This document shows, piece after piece, positions 1 to 5,904 of a stretch of 18,022 nucleotides of DNA. A model generated the notes under the pieces. It ran no database searches, was not told where the DNA came from, and saw nothing but the letters and a program-made list of their open reading frames with translations. Positions within the stretch are counted from its first letter, which is position 1. The number at the start of each line of letters is the position of its first letter. A program made the position numbers and the translations under genes. The DNA is from a bacterium (GTDB taxonomy: Bacteria > Acidobacteriota > Blastocatellia > Pyrinomonadales > Pyrinomonadaceae), in NCBI GenBank assembly GCA_029945985.1, contig JAQSDP010000416.1, positions 3,624 to 21,645 on the forward strand, written 5' to 3'.

Positions 1-813
1 GTCGATGGCATTCTGATGCGAAGTAACAACCAGTGCCGAAGCTCCGTCATTCACGCCAGGAGCATTGCCCGCCGTCACCGTGCCGCCATCCTTCTTAAAT
101 GCAGGCCTGAGCTTAGCCAAGGCTTCAACTGTTGTGTCCGAGCGAACGGGTTCGTCGTAATCAAGGACGATCGGATCGCCCTTCTTCTGAGGTATCTCGA
201 CCGGGATGATCTCGTCCTTGAATCGGCCTTCAGCCTGAGCTTCCGCAGCTTTTCGGTGCGAGTTATACGCGAAATCGTCTTGAGTCTCGCGAGTGATCTG
301 ATGCTTCTCGGCGACGATCTCGCCGGTGTTGCCCATGTGCCAATTCTCGAATGGGCACCAGAGGCCATCGTGGATCATCAGATCAGTCGCGGTCTGATTG
401 CCCATTCGAAAACCCTCGCGAGCCGTCTGAAGTGCGTAGGGAATGTTGGACATGGATTCCATACCGCCCGCAACTACAAATTCGGAATCTCCAAGCTGCA
501 CTGCCTGTGACGCAAGTGCGACCGCTCGCAATCCTGATCCGCAGACCATATTGATTGTCAGTGCCGAGACTTCCGGAGGCAGTCCCGCCTTCAACGCCGC
601 CTGACGGGCCGGAGCCTGGCCGATGCCTGCCTGCACTACGCAGCCCATGATCACCTCATCGACCTTTGCCGGATCGACGCCCGCACGTTTGACCGCTTCC
701 TTGATCGCGATCGCTCCCAGCTCCGGGGCCGTAAACCCTTTTAACGCACCCTGAAACTTACCCGTCGGCGTTCTCGCCGCACTGATTATTACTGCCTGTT
801 TTGTGTCCGACAT
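1..813 (-). CDS. Acetyl-CoA acetyltransferase (thiolase), C-terminus cut by window edge
   Basis: This is a thiolase, which condenses two acetyl-CoA to acetoacetyl-CoA or cleaves 3-ketoacyl-CoA, in the cytoplasm. Reading the minus strand from ATG at 813 gives an unbroken 271-codon frame that runs off the left edge. It begins MSDTKQAVIISAARTPTGKF, the usual thiolase N-terminus. The nucleophilic cysteine is Cys91 in NMVCGSGL (codon 541-543). GGMESMS follows, and GNAPGVNDGASALVV near the window edge is the conserved substrate-loop motif. The catalytic His and second Cys of the C-terminal domain lie outside the window, where about 120 residues of a typical 390-residue thiolase are missing. A weak AGGGTGG ribosome site lies upstream of the start. 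The gene is divergent from the ABC exporter. Thiolase identity is secure; biosynthetic versus degradative use cannot be told from this fragment. Confidence 0.95.
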   Translation of the reverse strand, partial: MSDTKQAVIISAARTPTGKFQGALKGFTAPELGAIAIKEAVKRAGVDPAKVDEVIMGCVVQAGIGQAPARQAALKAGLPPEVSALTINMVCGSGLRAVALASQAVQLGDSEFVVAGGMESMSNIPYALQTAREGFRMGNQTATDLMIHDGLWCPFENWHMGNTGEIVAEKHQITRETQDDFAYNSHRKAAEAQAEGRFKDEIIPVEIPQKKGDPIVLDYDEPVRSDTTVEALAKLRPAFKKDGGTVTAGNAPGVNDGASALVVTSHQNAID

Positions 814-1021
814 ATGTTTGACCACCCTTATGTGATGAACTGGTGGTATACAGCAAAAGATTATTTTCTCATTACCGGAGATTATTGTAAAAACTCCGTG
901 GCTTGGCCTCATCGACTAACTAACAGATAGGGAGGTTAGAATCTGTTAGCGTATTGGGGCGTTAAGTGTTGCTTCGTATCTTGTTGACTTTCGTTTAGCG
1001 GAGAACCAGACTGCTTTAATC
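814..1021. other. Divergent intergenic region with a small repeat
   Basis: This 208-bp spacer separates the divergent thiolase and ABC exporter genes and must carry both upstream regions. It is A/T-richer than the genes, but I see no convincing -35/-10 pair in either direction. TTGACT at 984-989 is not followed by a good -10 at 16-18 bp. The most striking content is the repeat at 915-952, annotated separately. Confidence 0.5.
915..952 (+). repeat. Small interspersed repeat, copy 1 (ACTAACTAACAG...TGTTAGCGT)
   Basis: The sequence begins ACTAACTAACAG (915-926) and ends TGTTAGCGT (944-952). Inside it, CTAACAGAT (920-928) is the exact reverse complement of ATCTGTTAG (941-949), giving a 9-bp stem with a 12-base loop. 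A second element with the same ends lies in opposite orientation at 4465-4511. The shared ends and differing middle suggest a family of short repeats or binding sites. No function is known to me. Confidence 0.55.
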
Positions 1022-2851
1022 GTGGCAGACGGGAAGAAAAAGAAGATCAACTATTCGGGAGCTTGGGCTGAGGCACGCAAGATCGTGTGGAACGCACGGC
1101 GTCGGCTCGCAGTCGGCAGCATACTTCTTCTTGTCTCGCGGCTGGCGAGCATGGTCCTGCCGGCCTCGACCAAGTTCATCGGTGATGAGGTTTTCACCAA
1201 CCAAAGGTACGACCTTTTGAAATGGATAGCACTCGCTATCGGTATCGCTACGCTCGTTCAAGCATCTACCTCATTCGCACTATCACAGATCCTCGGCGTA
1301 GCGGCCCAGCGGGCGATCACCGAGATGCGGAAACGCGTTCAGACGCACATCGAGCGGCTGCCGATCTCTTACTTCGATTCCACGCAGAGCGGTCAACTGA
1401 TCTCACGGATCATGAACGACGCCGACGGAATACGCAATCTTGTCGGCACGGGACTCGGCCAGATATTAGGCAGTCTCGTGACTGCTTTCATATCCGTTGG
1501 CGTACTCTTTTACATCAACTGGCTGCTTACGGTCGCGACGATCGTGGTGATACTCATCTTTGGCGGAGCTTTACTCTACGCATTGCGAATATTGCGGCCT
1601 ATCTTTCGCGAACGCGGCGAGATCACTGCCGAGGTGACGGGCAGATTAGGCGAGAGCCTTGGCGGCATTCGGATCGTTAAAGCATACACAGCCGAGAAGA
1701 GGGAGGAGCTAAGTTTCGCCCGCGGAGCACACCGACTCTTCCGCAACATCGCCAAGAGCGTAACCGGCGTTTCGGCCATCAACTCCTTTGCCGCGTTAGT
1801 TATCGGGGCAGTTGCAGTAGTGATGATCGTCATCGGCGGCGACGCGATCCAGGCTCAAACGATGACGCTCGGCGACTTCCTGATGTATATCTCGTTCACG
1901 TTCCTGCTCGGGATGCCGGTCATCGAATTAGCTGCGATCGGTACTCAGGTGACCGAAGCACTCGCCGGGCTCGACCGCATCCGCGAAGTAATGGCCATGA
2001 CGACCGAGGATGAGGAAGACGCTAAGAAGCAGCCCATCTCGCAAGCTGACGGGAAGATCGAGTTCGACAACGTTGAGTTCGAATACGATAAAGACGTGCC
2101 CGTCCTGAAGGGCATCTCCTTCACCGCAGAGGCAGGTACAACCACCGCACTCGTCGGTTCGAGCGGCTCCGGCAAGTCCACCATCCTCAGCCTCGTGCTG
2201 AATTTTATTCAGCCGACAACGGGCGTCATCCGCATCGACGACAAAGACCTTCAATCCGTAAAGCTGCGTGACTACCGCGACAAGCTCGGCGTTGTGCTTC
2301 AGGACAACTTCCTCTTTGACGGGACGATACTCGACAACATCCGCTTCTCGAACCCGGGGGCTAATCTCGATCAGATCAAGGAGGTGTGCAAGGTTGCGAA
2401 CGCGGACGAGTTCATCGAGAAGTTTCCGAACGGCTACGAGACGATCGTCGGCGAACGCGGCGTTAAGCTTTCAGGCGGACAGCGGCAGCGGATAGCGATC
2501 GCACGGGCACTGCTTGCGGACCCGCGAATCTTGATCCTCGACGAAGCTACCTCATCGCTCGACAGCGAGAGCGAGGCGTTGATCCAGGAAGGCCTCAACC
2601 GCCTGCGACAGGGCCGCACGACCTTCGTCATCGCCCACCGCCTCTCCACCATCCGCAGTGCCGACCAGATCCTCGTCGTCGAATCCGGCGAGATCCTCGA
2701 ACGCGGAAACCACGCCCAACTAATCGAAATGAACGGCCGCTACAAACAGCTCTACGACAAACAATACCGCTTCGAACAGAACCTCTTCGTGAATCCGGGT
2801 GAGGATTTCACATCCAAGCCTGGGGAGTCGATGGCTCAGACGAAGTTGTAA
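1022..2851 (+). CDS. ABC exporter half-transporter (permease fused to ATPase, MsbA/multidrug type)
   Basis: This 609-residue protein has an N-terminal six-helix type-1 exporter membrane domain (about residues 25-320) and a C-terminal nucleotide-binding domain. It should work as a homodimer in the inner membrane, exporting lipids, drugs or peptides by ATP hydrolysis. The ATPase motifs are intact: Walker A GSSGSGKS at 379-386, signature LSGGQ at 483-487, Walker B ILILDEA around 503-509 with Asp507 and Glu508, and H-loop His539 in VIAHRL. The coupling region around YFDSTQSGQLISRIMND is typical of the MsbA/BmrA group. The start is GTG at 1022; the nearest GGAG (1000-1003) lies about 18 bases upstream, too far to be a good ribosome site, so the start is less certain than the frame. 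The substrate cannot be inferred. The next gene starts 6 bp downstream, probably in the same transcript. Confidence 0.93.
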   Translation: MADGKKKKINYSGAWAEARKIVWNARRRLAVGSILLLVSRLASMVLPASTKFIGDEVFTNQRYDLLKWIALAIGIATLVQASTSFALSQILGVAAQRAITEMRKRVQTHIERLPISYFDSTQSGQLISRIMNDADGIRNLVGTGLGQILGSLVTAFISVGVLFYINWLLTVATIVVILIFGGALLYALRILRPIFRERGEITAEVTGRLGESLGGIRIVKAYTAEKREELSFARGAHRLFRNIAKSVTGVSAINSFAALVIGAVAVVMIVIGGDAIQAQTMTLGDFLMYISFTFLLGMPVIELAAIGTQVTEALAGLDRIREVMAMTTEDEEDAKKQPISQADGKIEFDNVEFEYDKDVPVLKGISFTAEAGTTTALVGSSGSGKSTILSLVLNFIQPTTGVIRIDDKDLQSVKLRDYRDKLGVVLQDNFLFDGTILDNIRFSNPGANLDQIKEVCKVANADEFIEKFPNGYETIVGERGVKLSGGQRQRIAIARALLADPRILILDEATSSLDSESEALIQEGLNRLRQGRTTFVIAHRLSTIRSADQILVVESGEILERGNHAQLIEMNGRYKQLYDKQYRFEQNLFVNPGEDFTSKPGESMAQTKL

Positions 2852-2857
2852 GGGAAT

Positions 2858-3292
2858 ATGGCGAATCAGCAGAATTACCAAAACCACACGCGGTGGTTTC
2901 CACTTTTTCACTTCATACTAATGCCCCTGTTGCTTGTTCTAATGATCTGGACGGCTGTGTGCGTTTTCATGGAGTTTGAATGGTGGCGACTCCAACTTCT
3001 TCTGTTAACTATCGCGCTAGTCGTATCTAGTTTCGCGGCCCGGCTGCAGGCGCTAAAGGCTCAGGACAGGCTTATACGTCTCGAGGAATCGATCAGATAT
3101 GACCGCGTGTTGCCTTTCGGATTGGCCGCCGAGGCTAAGGGCTTACGATTGGGTCACATCGTCGCGTTGCGGTTTAGTTCCGATGAGGAATTGGCCGATC
3201 TTGTGGCAAGAACGATTCGCGGTGAGTTTGGGTCAACTAAAGAGATCAAGCTTGCGATAAAGAACTGGCGGGCAGATCATGTTCGCGTCTGA
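2858..3292 (+). CDS. DUF6526 family small membrane protein
   Basis: A 144-residue protein with two predicted membrane helices (about residues 16-38 and 44-63) and a soluble C-terminal half. The N-terminal QNYQNHTRWFPLFHF, the LEESIRYDRVLP stretch after the helices and the C-terminal IKLAIKNWRADHVRV match my memory of the DUF6526 family, which has no known function. The last part, with acidic and basic patches, should face the cytoplasm. The start follows the ABC exporter stop by 6 bp, with AGGGA just before the ATG, so the two are likely co-transcribed. That could mean an accessory role to the exporter, but this is only inference from position. Its 3' end overlaps the convergent kinase gene by 16 bp. 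Confidence 0.85.
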   Translation: MANQQNYQNHTRWFPLFHFILMPLLLVLMIWTAVCVFMEFEWWRLQLLLLTIALVVSSFAARLQALKAQDRLIRLEESIRYDRVLPFGLAAEAKGLRLGHIVALRFSSDEELADLVARTIRGEFGSTKEIKLAIKNWRADHVRV

Positions 3293-4275
3293 GATATTTC
3301 AGACTCGAGAACTGTTCGGATAGCCGGAAAACCCCCTAGATTGTCTAGCGCCCTAAGGGCGATGCGGAACATTGGTTGGATGAATGGGACGAAGTAGGTC
3401 TTCCCGCGGTTGGCGGATTGGAATGAGAACGTGCCGGCGGCTTTGAGGCAGCGTTGGATCGTCTGGAGGCGGAACTCTTCAGTGAATGCGGCTTCGTCGA
3501 TGTGCGGCAGGCCGAGGCTCTCGCGGCCGTCGAGGAGACGACGCCGTTTGCCGGCAAGCCATTCGGACGAGGGAAGTTCGGTGACGCGGTCGAGCAGAAG
3601 GGAAACGAGGTCGTACGCGGGCGAGCCGATCCGTGCGTCCTGATGGTCGATGATCTTCAAATTGCCATCCGCGTCGAGCATCAGATTCGCCGCATGGAAG
3701 TCGCGATGACAAAGCACCGTCGCACGGTTCTCAAGCTCCTGCGAAAGCTCCAGAAACTCTGCCGAGATCGCCGTATCTTCTTCGGCAGAAAGCGGCTTCT
3801 TCTTGAAGGTCGTGAAGTAATGTTCCTTGAAGAAGTTCAGCTCCCAGTTCAGCTTCTCCACATCGAACTTGAGCCGTGACGCGATTGAGTTCGTCTCATA
3901 CGCGGCATCGGTCGCTGTTTGAATGCGAGGGATGAGGTCGATGGCTGCGTCGATGAGTTCCTCGCGTCGTTCAGGAGTCGCGGCCTTCATTTCTTCCCGT
4001 AGGATGCGGTCACCGAAGTCCTCGATCATTATCGCCCCGAGCGACTCGTCGAAATCTTTTATATTGGCGACCGGCAAGCCGTTGTCGAGAAAGAGCTTTG
4101 TGACATCCAGGTAAGACTGCTCAGCAGGGTCGAACGCTTCGGGATAGATGCAGACAATACCGCCGTCCACGCGGAAATACTCACGCGTCGATGCATCAGG
4201 CGTGAGTTGCTCGAATTCGGCGGAGAGTCCGCGTGAGGCAAGGAATTGTTCGAGTCGGTCGAGAAAGTCGGACAT
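3277..4275 (-). CDS. AmgK-like aminoglycoside phosphotransferase-fold sugar kinase
   Basis: A 332-residue protein with the aminoglycoside phosphotransferase (APH) kinase fold. The catalytic loop is HRDFHAAN (His190, Asp192, Asn197) and the metal-binding segment is IIDHQD with Asp210, followed by ARIGSPAYDLVSLLLD. The N-terminal DASTREYFRV and the QDA..G..YDLVSLL pattern resemble AmgK, the anomeric N-acetylmuramate/N-acetylglucosamine kinase of cell-wall recycling. The upstream same-strand neighbour is a sugar-1-phosphate nucleotidyltransferase, the partner expected in the AmgK-MurU route, which supports a role in sugar-1-phosphate formation. No good ribosome site is seen before the ATG at 4275. 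The stop overlaps the convergent DUF6526 gene. It could instead phosphorylate another small sugar or choline-like substrate. Kinase fold is certain; substrate is inferred. Confidence 0.85.
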   Translation of the reverse strand: MSDFLDRLEQFLASRGLSAEFEQLTPDASTREYFRVDGGIVCIYPEAFDPAEQSYLDVTKLFLDNGLPVANIKDFDESLGAIMIEDFGDRILREEMKAATPERREELIDAAIDLIPRIQTATDAAYETNSIASRLKFDVEKLNWELNFFKEHYFTTFKKKPLSAEEDTAISAEFLELSQELENRATVLCHRDFHAANLMLDADGNLKIIDHQDARIGSPAYDLVSLLLDRVTELPSSEWLAGKRRRLLDGRESLGLPHIDEAAFTEEFRLQTIQRCLKAAGTFSFQSANRGKTYFVPFIQPMFRIALRALDNLGGFPAIRTVLESEISQTRT

Positions 4276-4297
4276 TGATTATCTTGGCCGTGACCAC

Positions 4298-4433
4298 TGT
4301 CAGTACCACCTGCGGTAGCGGGTGGTCGTACTTGCGGATCAACTCTGTCGGATCACGATAAGTAGCTGTCTGGTTACCGCCATCACGTCTCTAATTTACC
4401 TAAAACCACCCGCTACTGCAGGTGGTACTGACA
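4298..4433. repeat. REP/BIME-like paired inverted repeat
   Basis: The arms at 4298-4326 and 4405-4433 are reverse complements at 28 of 29 positions and are separated by 78 bp. Each arm is itself a hairpin: ACCACCTGC, loop GGTA, GCGGGTGGT in the left arm, with one G-T type mismatch. Imperfect palindromes occurring as head-to-head pairs between genes are the layout of REP/BIME elements, which are spread by RAYT (Y1-type) transposases. No such transposase is in this window, so it would have to act from elsewhere. Confidence 0.75.
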
Positions 4434-4464
4434 TATGCCTTGATTCTTGGGCGATAACACTAAC

Positions 4465-4511
4465 ACGCTAACAAAACTAGCAGGTTCTCTCACCCTTAAC
4501 TGTTAGTTAGT
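4465..4511 (-). repeat. Small interspersed repeat, copy 2
   Basis: Read on the minus strand this begins ACTAACTAACAG (4511-4500) and ends TGTTAGCGT (4473-4465), the same ends as the copy at 915-952, with a longer and different middle. It begins 3 bases past the nucleotidyltransferase stop. AAAACTA/TAGTTTT and CTAACA/TGTTAG pairings are possible across it, so it may form a weak hairpin and act as a terminator, although the stem is A/T-rich. Confidence 0.5.
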
Positions 4512-4514
4512 TTT

Positions 4515-5513
4515 CTAGTTCAACGGAACAATATAGTTCTCTCCCTGAATGTATCCCTTCAACGCCTTCTCAGGCATTTCGTTGGTGTTTCTCAGCATCT
4601 CTGCACGGACGATCGCGGCGTTCTCAAAATGGGTTCCGGCTGGGATCTCGACGTCGTCGGCTATGATAGTGCGATATAAATTCACATCCTCTCCAACCGT
4701 CACGTCGTCCCACATGATCGAATCCCGGACAGTTGCCGTCGAGGCTATTTTGCAGCCTTCGCCGATGCAGTTCTCCTTGCCGTCCAGCATCGCGAGCGTG
4801 ATATCAAGGTAGCGTGGAATTGTTGATAGCTCGAACCAGTTGGCGTCGGTGACATGTGCGGCGATCTTCTCGCCTTTCGCGAGTGCCGGGTTGTAGAAGG
4901 TTGGGACGATGTCCGAGTAAACGCCGCGAGGAATATAGTCAAATACACGAGGCTCTAGGATATGAATTCCGGTGAACATCAACGGAGATTCGATCTCATG
5001 CTGCGTATCGCGTATCTCGTCTTCGGTCAGTGGACGAGCATGATCTCCAAATCCGGTCACCATACCGTCGGCCGTCTCTACTATCGTAAACTTCTCACGC
5101 TTCACGTTCGGCTTTAGCACCATCGTCGCTATCGCACCCGAATCTCTGTGAGTCTTGATGGCTGCAGCAATGTCTATATCCGTAATGATCTTGCCGTTGG
5201 CGATCAGGAACGTGTCGTTCTCAAGCAGATGCCGAGCGTTGTCGAGTGCACCTGCAGTGCCGAGTATTTTGGGTTCCTCTCGCGTGTAGTCAATGTGAAC
5301 ACCGAATGCTGATCCGTCGCCCAGCGCCTCTATAACCGAATCAGGCTGATGGTGAAGATTGACCACGACATTAGTGAAACCGAAACCAGCGAGATATTCC
5401 GCGACATATCCGACGAGAGGCTTTCTCAAGAAGGGGATCGCCGGCTTGGTTCGGTCAATTGTTAAAGGAAAAAGCCGCGTGCCGAAGCCGGCGGCAAGGA
5501 TCATCGCTTTCAT
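4515..5513 (-). CDS. Sugar-1-phosphate nucleotidyltransferase (MurU/GlmU-like) with hexapeptide-repeat tail
   Basis: A 332-residue cytoplasmic protein. Residues 1-240 form a nucleotidyltransferase domain that transfers an NMP to a sugar-1-phosphate. MKAMILAAGFGTRLFPLT is the nucleotide-binding loop and Lys23 in TKPAIPF is the conserved signature lysine. Residues about 250-305 (IGEGCKIASTATVRDSIMW and onward) form left-handed beta-helix hexapeptide repeats, a tail that the roughly 220-residue MurU enzymes lack. Two positions are odd. NGD, whose Asp binds the metal in this superfamily, is NGK here (Lys108, codon 5190-5192), and the later W.DIGTP-type motif reads WFELSTIP with Glu228. The protein may therefore be a divergent enzyme or a regulatory homologue. 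The kinase downstream supports cell-wall or nucleotide-sugar metabolism. No ribosome site is seen; a -10-like box lies 6 bases before the ATG. Confidence 0.85.
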   Translation of the reverse strand: MKAMILAAGFGTRLFPLTIDRTKPAIPFLRKPLVGYVAEYLAGFGFTNVVVNLHHQPDSVIEALGDGSAFGVHIDYTREEPKILGTAGALDNARHLLENDTFLIANGKIITDIDIAAAIKTHRDSGAIATMVLKPNVKREKFTIVETADGMVTGFGDHARPLTEDEIRDTQHEIESPLMFTGIHILEPRVFDYIPRGVYSDIVPTFYNPALAKGEKIAAHVTDANWFELSTIPRYLDITLAMLDGKENCIGEGCKIASTATVRDSIMWDDVTVGEDVNLYRTIIADDVEIPAGTHFENAAIVRAEMLRNTNEMPEKALKGYIQGENYIVPLN

Positions 5514-5519
5514 ACACAG

Positions 5520-5525
5520 AATATA
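5520..5525 (-). promoter_or_regulatory. Possible -10 box for the nucleotidyltransferase (leaderless start?)
   Basis: On the minus strand TATATT lies 6 bases before the ATG at 5513. Transcription from it would begin at or next to the start codon, giving a leaderless or near-leaderless mRNA. The absence of a Shine-Dalgarno sequence fits this. The -35 at 17 bp (TTAAAC) is poor, so the call is weak. Confidence 0.25.
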
Positions 5526-5773
5526 TCGTTCCGGCTCGACGGGTTTAAGCTACGTGATATTTGCAGGAAGTTCAAATTTCAAAAAAAGAATACCTGAATA
5601 GCGTTGCATTCCAGACATTCCCGATTAAACCGATCAAAGTTCTCGGCTTTTGGACCAAATGCCATTGTCTACAGATCGCACAAATGGACATGTTTCCACA
5701 ACATATCGATTCTGAGTATGAGTCTCAACATAAAATGTGAGCGGTCGGAAGGCGAGAGTTATTGAACGGGAAT

Positions 5774-5791
5774 GTTGACAGTTCCGTCAAC
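5774..5791 (+). promoter_or_regulatory. Palindrome with TTGACA box upstream of UMF1 permease
   Basis: GTTGAC (5774-5779) and GTCAAC (5786-5791) are a perfect inverted repeat with a 6-base spacer. The first arm contains a consensus -35 hexamer TTGACA (5775-5780). No good -10 hexamer lies 16-18 bp downstream, so it is either a weak promoter or an operator-like site for a regulator of the permease gene. Confidence 0.3.
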
Positions 5792-5904
5792 TGATTTCGC
5801 ATTTGCAGGTTTAACGTTTTGTGAGATATGGGCTCCAATCTGGTTTTATCGCAGAAGCGTCTGTAAGATGGTGAAAACTGTCACCGCGCGTTCCTAAACA
5901 TCGA

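Larger units (their letters stand above)
4276..4514. other. 239-bp spacer carrying two kinds of repeat
   Basis: This gap separates the nucleotidyltransferase from the kinase on the minus strand. It contains a 29-bp inverted repeat pair (4298-4326 and 4405-4433) and the second copy of the CTAACA-type repeat (4465-4511). I see no coding sequence. Folding of these repeats in RNA could uncouple expression of the two flanking genes. Confidence 0.7.
5514..5904. other. 391-bp non-coding divergent region
   Basis: This region separates the minus-strand nucleotidyltransferase from the plus-strand permease. I find no supported gene; small frames here lack family features and ribosome sites. Visible structure consists of an A-rich tract near 5585, a TTGACA box inside a small palindrome at 5774-5791, and an inverted repeat GGTGA/TCACC at 5870-5885 just before the permease start. 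No riboswitch class is recognisable. Confidence 0.6.

Noticed and set aside
16..510. Plus-strand open frame of 164 codons
   Set aside because: It lies antisense to the unmistakable thiolase frame and has no family features.
3454..3879. Plus-strand open frame of 141 codons
   Set aside because: It is the antisense shadow of the kinase gene; its composition mirrors the codons of the real gene.
4298..4433. CRISPR-like repeat pair
   Set aside because: Only two units in inverted, not direct, orientation, with no repeat-spacer periodicity or cas genes.
5514..5904. Riboswitch or small RNA in the long gap before the permease
   Set aside because: No conserved riboswitch core or strong terminator-like stem is recognisable; only short palindromes are present.
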